This document shows positions 12,001 to 21,703 of a stretch of DNA of 64,000 bases, piece after piece. A program made the position numbers and the translations under genes. Below the pieces are notes generated by a model. That model was not told the origin of the DNA. It saw only the letters and a program-made list of their open reading frames with translations, and did not search any database. Numbering within the stretch: the first letter of the stretch is position 1; every line of letters starts with the position of its first letter. Source of the stretch: Caprella mutica (Eukaryota; Arthropoda; Malacostraca; Amphipoda; Caprellidae); assembly GCA_947561585.1 (NCBI GenBank), contig CANNZV010000342.1, forward strand, positions 248,001-312,000, written 5' to 3'.

Positions 12001-13584
12001 ACCACAAAATGGGATCAGAATCATTCACACATTTTCGATAGTGTTTGTGGATGAAGTCGCACAAGGACAAACGAAAGGCGGGACCTCCAGAATAGAGTAG
12101 GGAAGCAGCTTGGTCAGTTAAGTAGAGGAGCCCAGAGAGCGAGCGAAATTCTAGGAGCTGACTTATTTATGAATATACTCAATCTTTTAAGGAGTCAGAG
12201 GCTATACAGTAGAGACAAGCAGAGTCACTAATTAGGTATGTAGATGAAAAGTAGTAAATTTATCTCCGCCGATATCCAGCCGGAGTGTGAAATACTGCAG
12301 GTGTGGACTATGAGGAGCACCAAGGACTCTTACTATAAGTGGACTATGATAGACGTTCATACGCATTTTGTGACGATGTTGCGTACTGCATGCGTTGCGA
12401 TAACTCCGTACAGGATTAACCCTAGTAACCTATCCGCTGGTCCTCATGGAGAAATAGTAATAACTTTAATTATCAATCGATTTGGAAGCTGTCTCCTCAT
12501 GACTTAACTTCTTCGCATAATTTTGCGGAGTTTTCGCATGACTGTTAGTTCATCACTGAGCGCTAATGATGATCAAGTTCTTTTACCAGGTAATTGGGGT
12601 TGGAGAAGAGGAGCTAAATTTCATCTGGATGATAACTGAACAACAGCGCTCAAAGTGACTTAGAGCCGCTTTGGCACCTTCCAATACTTGAACTTCCTTG
12701 AGAAACACTCGAGCAACGGACATTACTCGGAAAGTGGGCTAACGTTAAAGGCTGCTTCACACATGTCAGTGATCAGTCCGATACGTCAACGGTCTGTCTC
12801 CTCTCAGTGATTCAGTGTCAGTGGAAAGAATAATTGTTACATTAATTTCAGCGGCAACATTACACAGTACCGGCTCCTCGCAGTGATAAAAAATCACTGA
12901 CCGGTGACATGTGAGAAGCAGCCTAAACACAGGTTAAAAACCAAAACTGACCTTTAATTATTTCTGATTGACCTATCCTGCTTTTATTAACACTCACTTT
13001 CCGAGTACTAAGAGTTTAATTGAATGTCTAGAGTAGTATTTCTTAAACTTTGGTCATTTTTTTTTTCAGACGTTATCCATTTAAATTATTTCATTTCCCT
13101 AGCAACACGTTTCTTGAAATGTGAAAGAGTAAGTTCTGTTAATGTAATAAATAATACTAATAAACATGAATGATCTTCTGTTTATATATAAATATAAAAT
13201 TTCTAGCACTTTAAATTTATATAGACCTATAAGAAAGTCCGAAAACTTGGAGTTCTAAACCAAATTTAACTGAATGTTGTAACAAAATTATTTGAAGAGT
13301 GTCTTTTATTAAGAACTTATCGTCGGTTAAAATAATTTCAACAGACCATTTTTAAGATAACACACTAAAAGTCTAGAGGTGACTTAAAACAAATTGCGAG
13401 TAGCCCAGCATTGAAAAGCGCTAAATAATCAATAAGTTTGTTTGAACTCACAGAGATTCTTCAGGGTGAAGGTACTTTGGATGTTATCCCCTGGTAGTTT
13501 ATGGTTCTCGTAACTATAGATGTAGTCTCTGCAGTGAGTCAAACCCACCATCAGTAGGACTGAAAGAAGACTGGACAGACGCAT
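6095..13584 (-). CDS. Secreted C-type lectin with N-terminal Cys-rich module (5 coding exons)
   Basis: Coding exons, minus strand: 13584-13452, 10539-10387, 6725-6561, 6439-6359, 6252-6095. All have GT-AG borders and matching phases, giving 229 aa. Residues 1-18 (MRLSSLLSVLLMVGLTHC) look like a signal peptide. Residues 45-95 form a Cys-rich module (CNYKC, CRCF, VVC) like the PAN-type domains seen in front of invertebrate lectins. Residues 97-229 are a C-type lectin domain: W117, C124 in WDKADEAC, GGQLPVL at 128-134, FWLGL at 158-162, then C198, C217 and C225 in RPFICQ. This gives the canonical C1-C4 and C2-C3 disulphide set. No clear EPN/QPD or WND motif is visible, so calcium-dependent sugar binding is uncertain. 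It is probably a secreted recognition or immune protein. Exon 2 ends in TCA G and exon 5 begins AT TAC, joining in frame across the intron that holds the foldback element. Confidence 0.8.
6910..7105. repeat. Left-arm 21-bp arrays of the foldback element
   Basis: About six ATTTCATCAAAGTGAAAT units are followed by three AATTCCTCCAAGTGAACT units. These are the inverted counterparts of the arrays at 8820-10160. Confidence 0.85.
7145..7390. repeat. Left-arm 15-bp and 16-bp arrays of the foldback element
   Basis: TTTACATGAAATTTA units (7145-7240) are followed by GGTATATTCCACCCCA units (7255-7380). Both families recur inverted at 8175-8370. Confidence 0.85.
7561..8030 (-). CDS. Lectin-like alternative or relic 3' exon pair inside the foldback element
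   Basis: Two exons are predicted: 8030-7923 (after a TGTGACAG acceptor, ending AAT T before GTAAGA) and 7721-7561 (after AATGACAG, running to TAA). Joined, they read about 87 aa, including NNECVVSASRPFPYLIQ and LLWEHMCSFMVKRY. Their phases match those of the last two lectin exons (6439-6359 and 6252-6095): enter with two bases, leave with one, and a terminal exon of similar length with Cys spaced about 20 residues apart. The last CTLD cysteine aligns with Val (SFMV against PFIC). They could be a duplicated CTLD tail used as alternative terminal exons, because exon 2 also splices to them in phase, or a decayed paralogue. No matching first half of a CTLD was found. Confidence 0.4.
8173..8370. 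repeat. Right-arm 16-bp and 15-bp arrays of the foldback element
   Basis: Inverted counterparts of the left-arm arrays: GGGGTGGAATATACC units, then ATTTACATGAAATTT units. The latter resume at 8650-8775 after an AT-rich spacer. Confidence 0.85.
8820..10165. repeat. Right-arm 21-bp array, about 60 copies
   Basis: Three TCACTTGGAGGAATTGATAG units lead into about 60 units of 21 bases (TTTTTTCACTTTGATGAAAT). Each unit contains the dyad TTTCA/TGAAA. The period is a multiple of three and the units lack stops in several frames, so long open frames appear on both strands without being genes. Confidence 0.95.
10879..11666. mobile_element. MITE with GATCCCCGGTCA terminal repeats
   Basis: The left end reads CAATTGATCCCCGGTCAAAA, then CATTTGAT and TTTTTTGTTT. 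The right end is its inverse, finishing in GGGGATCAATTG. The right side has about six extra GACCGGGGATCAAATG units, so the terminal repeat has expanded there. It has no coding capacity and lies in lectin intron 1. The target duplication is not clear. Confidence 0.75.
12749..12924. mobile_element. MITE with AGGCTGCTTCACACATGTCA ends
   Basis: The left end AGGCTGCTTCACACATGTCA is inverted at the right (TGACATGTGAGAAGCAGCCT), with TAA or TAAA on both sides. A related copy lies near 45258-45421. It is about 176 bp, non-coding and palindromic. Confidence 0.7.
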
Positions 13585-15715
13585 GTCCTCAGAGTAAAGA
13601 GCAGCGAATACCTTGTTTGAGAGTTTCAGACGACACTGAGGAATATTCCGTGAAGCTATTCAACCTTACACTGAAAGTAAAAAAAACGAGTGTATATGTG
13701 TATTCAGAGCCATTTTTAATGTGTATTAACACGCAGGTACCTAATTAAGCTGATTATAACCCTCGCGTGACTGTGAAGAAAAACTGAGTTCCTATCATTA
13801 TAACAATTCTTAAGTTCAGTAAGTGGTCGTTGCTCAACTCACAGAGAAACTTTTCTTCTCTCCTTAGTGAAAAACTTGATAGAATATGCAATAATGAACA
13901 TTTTCCTTCCATGTGAAACATCAATGAACAACTATTGGGAATTATCATAAAATAAAATAAAAAAAGGTTACAGTATTAGAATAAAATATAAATGAGTATA
14001 GGTATATTAAAATTAATAATGTACATATATAATAATTTTTACATAATAGTGTACAAACAAGAATTTCTGAGGTGCAAGATATTTTTTTTTTAGTTTTGTC
14101 AGGTGTGTAATGAAAAATTACGTCTAAAGTACTAATAATATCTACGATTTTTTTCCCGAAAATTCTCTAATTAGGGGTTGATGTTATTGTAGTTGTTTTT
14201 ACTTTTCATCTATAAATATCCTTATTCTTATCAAATATCCACTTTCGTATGTTGTAGGTGCTAGTTGGAAATGATCTTCCGACCAGAGATTTCTCTACGT
14301 ACACTCTTGTTACAAATGTACTGGTTGAACCTTCTGAAGACAAATGGATCTTTGCAGGATTTAGAGATGAAAGCAAAATGTAGGTACCGCTACGTCGTCT
14401 TGAACTAATGTGACCCGACGAAAGCTGGAAGAGTTGAAGTGGAGGAGGTTCAAGTTTATGCTTGAGTCAATTTTACATTGCATTCTATACAAAATAATCA
14501 CTGAATAGTTTATTTGACATATACTACTGAAGAAAATTTTATGATAGAACACATTAATTATTTGTTACCATGCATGAAAAGCATGAAAAGCAAAATGTGA
14601 ATTTTTCTTCTAATGATGTTTGATTCTTTTTGATTTTGATTTCATAGAAACATCTTGAAACGAGCTATGGCTTAAATCTATAGTGAAAGTTAATATAATA
14701 CAAGAGGTAAAGTTAAGATAACTGGTTTATTCTTTATGGGAATCCAACATATGAAAGGTGGTCATAAAATTCATTTTTCAATCTTGGTGTTTTTATAAGT
14801 TTCTGATGACGAATGAACATCTTCGAATTCTAAAATGCCTTCACCGTTGAGTTAAAAATACCTTCATGAAATTAGAAACTGTGATTCACATTCCTGCAAA
14901 AGCAATTAGATAATTTAAGCAGTAAAATAATGGTATTAAATGCCACACATTATAGTCACTTTAATTTATAATGTGACATCGACTGACGAAATATAAACAT
15001 TAGCCAGAGGTCATATATAACTCAAATATTTAATTTCATTGTCGTATGTATCAGACGAATTTTTTTACTAATGATTATTTCAACTCAATCGTATTGACCT
15101 ATTTCTTTTTCAAATAAAGTTCATTAATATTTATTATTCTTTTGGAGAAATTAAGAATTTAATTAACGAAAGTGTTAATATAAATAATGAAACAGTATAG
15201 TAAAAAATAATAGAGTAATATGTAGCTAACAGTGGTAGAAAATACATACAAAGCTGAAAATAAAAATATTCATCAAACTGCATGTGATGCCACACTAGAT
15301 TGAACTAATCTCATTATCTATTAAGTGAAAAACAAATGATATATTAATATTATTATTTAATTTGTTGTTTACAGTTCAATAATTTATACTCAAGCAAAAA
15401 GGCCTATCTAGGATTCGGTCAAGGGGGGGGGGGGGCACTTTTCAATTTTTTTAATGTGTCTGAAACTTTTTAATATTAAATATACAGATTAATCGTCGAA
15501 CTCGAACTTGAAGAAATGTCAGTTATTTCATTATTTTAATTGCTTTGAACAAGCACTGAAATGTGATTACTACTTAAAATGCTTCAAGTCGTATTATATA
15601 GGTATCATTTTGTTCATAAGGGATGAATTTTTAACACCCTATTAATATTAGCATTGAGCTTCAACCTTTAAAATATTTTATAAATTAGAGAATAACTGCA
15701 TCGTTCTGCATTTCG
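13585..15715. other. Upstream of the lectin gene and intergenic, no gene seen
   Basis: A possible 5' untranslated exon of the lectin lies just before 13584; a TTTACTTTCAG acceptor reads on the minus strand at about 13671. The remainder is AT-rich with no supported gene. A G homopolymer is at 15423-15435. Confidence 0.4.
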
Positions 15716-15719
15716 CCAA

Positions 15720-16476
15720 AACGCCTTCTCATTCAACAGTACGCAGAGAATTCATGCTTAACGTCAAGATAAGTGGAAAAGAGGCACAAACATACTACCT
15801 CAAAAAGTGTACAAGAGACAAGAGTTCTGATCTTTTCAATGTGACTGGTTCTATCCACAAAAAAAGCAAATGAAAACGAGACCAAAATGAGCAGAAACAG
15901 TGATTCAGGAGACGAAGAGTTTCTTTGAAGAAACCCTCAGCTTCTTATCAGATTTCACCCACCAAAAACACGTTGTGGAGGTTCGTCAGACATGAACTTC
16001 GCTTACGTTTTTATCATTACACTTCAGTTCAACCATTAATTGTTGTCCACAAAGCACAGAGAAGACAGTTTTGTCTGTGGATTCTTCATCAACCATCCAA
16101 CGAGAAGATCCTTTGCCTCCATCAAAATACCACATCGAAAAAAATACGGAGTGTAATCTTCAAAATATCAACGGAATAAATGGTAGGTATGATGCTAAGA
16201 TAATAATCTTCGTTGCCATTATTAATGAAACGTTTCCAATTGTTCATGCATTCTTTGACGATGATGGCAACTTGTTATCTGTTAACTAATGGTGTTTCAT
16301 ACCTCAGATTGCTCCAGGACATTATTTGGTCAAGACTGCACTATTCTGTAACTCGTTCTTCACTTTGGTGGATGCAAGACGGTGCTCTACCATACTGCAC
16401 AAATACATCTCTAGAATTTCTCAATGAAAAGTTTCGAGGTCGTTTCATTAGCAGAAGAACGGAAAATCCCTGGTAA
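15720..16476 (+). pseudogene. Decayed DDE (IS630/Tc1-like) transposase
   Basis: Fragments in several frames resemble a DDE_3-type transposase. One part reads SASYQISPTKNTLWRFVRHE, then VQPLIVVHKAQRRQFCLW, typical of the region linking the helix-turn-helix to the catalytic domain. Further on comes WWMQDGALPYCTNTSLEFLN, then FRGRFISRRTE, which resembles the WFQQDGAPPH..FL...F.GR.ISRR block around the second catalytic Asp. Frameshifts and stops separate the pieces and the third catalytic block is missing. It is a non-functional relic. Confidence 0.65.
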
Positions 16477-16479
16477 AGA

Positions 16480-17612
16480 AATTTAAAGGTCCCCTCCAAG
16501 CAAATTTTTTTATTGCTTTAAACAACGAGGCTAATGTTTCTTATCATTTTTCTGCAAACCCCATCAAATTTGATAGCTCATTTTTAATTTTATATGCTTT
16601 TGAAGATTCTTATAATCAAAAATCTAAAAACCTATTTTATTTCAGACTTGCTAATTTTCAGTCTGAAGAAAAAGAATGTACACCATTTGTTTTGATTGTC
16701 AACTAGGAATTATGTTTAATAAATCTACATAATATTCGTGTGAAGGTATAAAATTGGATAAACTTATTATAGAAACGCTTATATATACTTCAGGAAACAA
16801 TTAATATATTAAACGAAGGCCGAAAAAGCATGATTTGTTTATAAAACTCAAATTTGAAATCAAAACAGAGTGAACAATCTTCTTCTGAAAAAGAACAGTT
16901 GTTACAATAGTTTCACTGAGAGTTAAAAACAATAAAAGCAAATAATAAAATATACACTGCATCGAATTAGTATATGCGGCTTGGAGAATAATGATCGCAG
17001 ACCTTAGTTCTACAATATTATGTAATAAACTCATATTTTTCTCGGAGCCTGGATAGGACCTTTAATATTTAAAAGAAAATTTGAAAAAAAAGTTATTACT
17101 ATAAGAATCGTTAATTCCTAAACAGACCTAAGTTATCTGTCTGAAACCCCCATTTAGATATTCACATTTTGTAAAAACAAATGCGATGAAAATGACAAGA
17201 CACGGGAATAAAAATTTAATTCTATGACAATTCTGGTCCAGAAAAGCTTGGTGTTAAAGTTAACTCGTAAACGAAGTTACCATTGGATTGCCGTTTGAAA
17301 TATGCCCTACAAACTGTTTAAAAACTTATACTTTCCTTATCAACAGAGGTTCTTCTGTTCCTCTCTTACCTAATATCATTATTATTAATAATTTCCCCCT
17401 AAACTACGTTCTACTTGCGTCTTGGTAAATTTGTTGACACACGTAAACAAGACTTTTCAGTTTTCAGTTCTGGTGAAGAAATGCAGCTTCGAATTCTGTA
17501 TTACCAGCCTACTCCATGCTTTGAAATTCTACGTTCTATATTTTTTCCTTACATTTCCATTGAAATGTAACATATATCATCGACAATGGGGAACTGTCAG
17601 ATAACTCGGACT
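16480..17612. other. Intergenic sequence, no gene seen
   Basis: AT-rich sequence. Open frames are short and unrecognised. Confidence 0.4.
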
Positions 17613-17613
17613 T

Positions 17614-17812
17614 AAGGCCTTGTTACACGGTGCGAGTTTCTGTCGTGACAGCGGACAGCAGCTGTCCCTGGTACTCGCATGCCAGTAGCTCAATAATCAT
17701 AGCATTGAATTTCCATAACAGTTACTCGACTGATGTAACTGTGCGAGTAGCTGCACTACAGTAACTAGCTAGGCCAACTTGCACGTTTACTTGCACCGTG
17801 TAATAAGGTCTT
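17614..17812. mobile_element. MITE with AAGGCCTTGTTACACGGTGC ends
   Basis: Left AAGGCCTTGTTACACGGTGC and right GCACCGTGTAATAAGGTCTT are imperfect inverted copies bracketing about 200 bp. The interior also pairs (GACAGC...GCTGTC). It is non-coding. Confidence 0.7.
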
Positions 17813-18264
17813 TACCCTAATACGACATATGTACATCATATTTTTTTGGGATTTAAGTGTTAGTAAAGACTAAAAGTCGGATGCTCTAAATTTGACGTTG
17901 ATAGAGAGAAATCCATTAACAAAATATAAAGTTGTAGTGAATAGTTTTATCGTAAGAAATAAAGGGCAGATTGTTGATTGTTAGTTTTTCATCTGTAAAA
18001 GTTTGTGATAATGAAGGTGAAGACTGAAAGTATCTAAATAATAATTGAAGTTTCCAATCTAAATTGATTTGATGGTCAATTTGTCTGACTTGTCATGATC
18101 TCGAGTTTGTCGACTGACTTTTCTTCCCTCTAAAATAAATATTCCATGCAATGTTCGAGCTCTTCTGCTCTTGTAGCTATTGATTCCTATATTGTCATTA
18201 ATTTTGGTAAATGAAATTTGAAAAATTTTGGAGGACATAGGAATTAAATACCTTGGACATAGCC

Positions 18265-19445
18265 CAGTCTGTTACTGTCAGTTGCTCAAAATTCCACTGA
18301 CTTTTTCAAAAAGTTGAAAAAAATCCACCATAAATTTCCTGTAATTTGGCTGATCCAACAACATTTTACCCATTTATGATTTTTGCACCAAAAATCCAGA
18401 CTGCAGGAACTGGACTTCAACTGGTCAGTGGTTATACTGGTAAACTGTTCTCCATGAAATCCTCTATTTTGGCTTCTGTTCTATAGTCTGTATTTCATGG
18501 TAAATTCCACTGACATGTCGGTGGAATTTTTCCCCCTTTGAATATAATATTCTGGCAAAGCCGGTGGATTTTTAGCTATTTATTCCTATGTTACTGTCAC
18601 ACGCGTTTGAGTGATGATCAACTGTTGCGCGTTTGAATGATATGGATTTTCCTGTATCATTCGAACGCACAAAAATCGATCGATGGTTGCGCTATCGATT
18701 GATATTCCTATTCGTTATAAAATGTGCCAATTTGATGTACAATCTAAACGAAATCATATCATTCGAACGCGCAGGAATCGATCGATGGTTGCGCAAACTA
18801 TTGATCAACAGATTGCGCAATGAAATCAGTCGATAATGCAGATCACTCAAACGCGCGTGACATTACCATTAAATGGCATTAATCTTTGGTGGATAAATTG
18901 GGAAAATGTTGGTGGATCAGCCAAATTACTGCCAGTCTGCAGAATAATGAGAATATGGGACATTTTTAACATATTCTGTGCGAACAATCCTTAATTTCCT
19001 CTTGTATAGTATATTTACATGTATTTTACTGAGAACAAAAGCCAAGATAGCTAGATAATTTCTTGGAGAGCAGTTGAGCAGTTCCTGCAGTCTGTATTTC
19101 GTGGTAAACTCCACCGACATGTCGGTGGAATTTTTTCCCCCTTTAAAAATTACATTCTGGTAAAGTCAGTGGAGTTTTAGCTATTTATTCCTATGTTACC
19201 ATTAATTTTCGGCCAGTCTGCAGAACAAGGGACATTTTTAACATTTTCTGTGCGAACAATCCTTAATTTCCTTCTATATTTACATGTATTTTACTGAGAA
19301 CAGAAGCCAAAATAGAGAATTTCTTGGAGAACAGTTTACCAGTTCCTGCAGTCTGGATTTTCGGTGGATAAATTGTGAAAATGTTAGTGGATCAGCCAAA
19401 TATGGTGGATTTTTTCAGCTTTTTTGAAAAAGTCAGTGGGATTTT
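18265..19445. mobile_element. Nest of CCAGTCTG-clan elements
   Basis: Interleaved pieces of two families are present. Type A has TCCACC words and a CCACCGACATGTCGGTGG palindrome. Type B has CTGCAGAA...CCTGCAG ends. One B copy (19213-19356) lies inside an A sequence and is bounded by perfect ATTTTCGG duplications at 19205-19212 and 19357-19364. Another B copy spans about 18931-19092. Type A is also split by the MITE at 18595-18862. Confidence 0.75.
18595..18862. mobile_element. MITE with TGTCACACGCGTTTGAGTGA ends, TTAC duplication
   Basis: The terminal inverted repeat is TGTCACACGCGTTTGAGTGA, matched inverted at the right end (TCACTCAAACGCGCGTGACA). Perfect TTAC copies lie at 18591-18594 and 18863-18866. 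It interrupts the shared ATTCCTATGTTACCATTAA core of a type A element, so it inserted later. GATCGATGGTTGCGC-like words recur inside. Confidence 0.85.
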
Positions 19446-20310
19446 GCCTAGTTTCAGAGAATGTTCATTGAGTCGCCAATATATCTTTTTTTTTCAAAAT
19501 AAGTCAACTGAAATTAGTAATGCAGTTGCCAGTCGTCATAATTTAATTCCAATTTTGAAAGTCGACAGTCGTCAATATACCTATATTATTATAACTACCT
19601 AAATTAATTGAGAGTGTATCAGCCAATCAGAGAGAGGCATACAACTGATAGTCTGATACCAGCCAATCACAGAGAGTCTGAGAGAGGCATACTTTCTTTC
19701 ATAGTTATTAATTTTTTTTCCGATAATTAGTCAGAGAGCATCAAATTAAAATGACAAGTAGTGAGTGACCACATCATTCATAACAAAAGAACACCGAAAA
19801 CAGAAAACTGATACACAATTTGAATTTTAGCTACATCATGGAGCGCGTAATATCAAAACAAAATGGCGGCTTTGTTTATATTTCAACAGAGAAACAGCGC
19901 GGTTCCGCTGTTTATGATTATGAGTCACCAATTATAATTTTAAATCCAATTTAAGTACTCATTAGTCGTCTATATATGTGAAAGATGCTTATTTTCACTA
20001 ATTTTAAGTCGACAATTAATCGGCGACTTGTTAAATACTCTTGAACTAGGGGATTTTGTGCACCAAATACAGACTGGAGTTCTTGCAGTCTGGAATTATT
20101 ACTCCTAGTTTCAGAGAATGTTCATTGAGTCGCCAATATATATTTTTTTTTTCAAAAATAAGTCAAAAATTAGTAATGCAGTCGCCAGTCGTCAAAATGT
20201 AATTCCAATTTTGAAAGTCGACAGTCGTCAATATACCTATATTATTATACCTACCTAATTATCATAAGTAAACATACCTTAATATTTAATTGAGAGCGTA
20301 TCAGTGAAGT
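19440..20310. repeat. Direct repeat pair about 650 bp apart
   Basis: 19448-19620 and 20102-20300 share the order GTTTCAGAGAATGTTCATTG, GTCGCCAATATAT, GCAGT(T/C)GCCAGTCGTCA and GAAAGTCGACAGTCGTCAAT with small indels. The intervening DNA has no gene. It is either a local duplication or two copies of one dispersed element. Confidence 0.65.
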
Positions 20311-20661
20311 AATTTAAACTCAAGCTCTTCATTAAGGCTTTAATTAACAAGAATTAGGCATATTATTGATATCTGAAACAACAAACGGAATGAATTATTT
20401 AGCTACCTACATTATACATGAGAAACAACCTATTTCAACAACAAAATACAATGACAAGGACAATTTATTAAGACACAAGTAAGGTATAAGATGCACAGAG
20501 AAGCATACTATAGGTAATCAATAAAATCTAAGATTTTAATACTTATTAAATTCACAACATTCTTCTGTGACCCGTACATCATTTATTAACATAATCTCTT
20601 AGGTGAGAAGGTGCTTTTTTTACTCTAGTTGATCTTCTTATTAGAGGAGGTTTTTTTGTAC

Positions 20662-21703
20662 CTAACCTAAGCAGTTAGTGTACCTAACTGCTTTTGCAGT
20701 TTCTGGAATTTCAGTGCAATCAGTTTGAGGTACTTGAGATTCTTCAACAGTTGAACTGGATTTCTCATTCTCAGACTTACTTCCATCAGGACCTCCCTCA
20801 ACAGCAACATCATGATGTGTACATAAATCAAAATTATTTTGTTCATCAATAGGAACAACATCCACATTATCACAATCAAAATTATTTTGATTATCAATAG
20901 GAACTAATTCACATTATCACCCAGTGGAGCTTAATGTTTCACACAGAGGTCTCTCTACCATTATCAAATTTTATAAAAGCATAATCAGGATTTGCATCCA
21001 CCAACTCCACCTCCTCTACGAGCGGATCAAATTTAGATCATATATGAAAATTTTTGAGCAATACTCTACTTTCGTTATTGAGCCATGTTGGAATAGATTT
21101 TCCAAAACTGGATTTTCGTTGGAAAGGAAACATTCGCTCTTGAGGAGTACAGATGGTGGCTGTGCAAAGGAGAGATCGTATACTATGTAGAGCCTCAGGT
21201 ATAACATGCTCCCACATTTTAACAGGTAAGTTTTGAGATGAAGGCATTCCAAATAATGAAAACAACAGTATAAAACAAGAGATAACAGAATTAGCAGATA
21301 GCTACATCTTTACATGGAAAAGCAAATATGAACCTGGAACACTCATCAATGACAGTCAATATGTATTTATTGAAAGTCTCTCAAGAGGTTGTGTTGCCTT
21401 AATTAGTGTACCATTACTTTTAATAAATCTAGGTTTAAGTTTAGCACAAACATTACATTTTTGAGTAATCCTTTTAATATCCTCAATAGAATAAGGGAGA
21501 TTTTTGCTTCATACAAAATGGTTGAGCCTCGTCACTCCAGGATGACACGGTGCTGAATGCATAAACTCTAAATCAGAGTAAGAGGTAGCACTAGCAGCAT
21601 AGGCACGTGACAGAGTGTCAGCAGGTCCATTCTCTGTTCCAGGTCTGTAGGAGATATCATAGCAATAATTAGACAATTCCAAATGCCATCTAAGGATAAA
21701 CAT
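20662..21703 (-). pseudogene. Ty3/gypsy-type pol relic (RNase H end to integrase tail)
   Basis: Minus-strand fragments occur in pol order. RWHLELSNYCYDISYRPGTE is the end of RNase H. ADTLSRAY and HSAPCHPGVTRLNHFV start the integrase zinc finger. SLLCTATICTPQERMF and KSSFGKSIPTWL come from the region after the integrase core. A Cys-poor acidic tail (20865-20662) may be the C-terminus. The integrase core between about 21500 and 21270 has decayed, and frameshifts and stops separate the fragments. The upstream half of pol and the LTRs are not seen. It is an old, inactive copy. Confidence 0.75.

Noticed and set aside
12244..12507. 87-codon plus-strand frame
   Set aside because: No similarity recognised, lies in a lectin intron, length within chance expectation.
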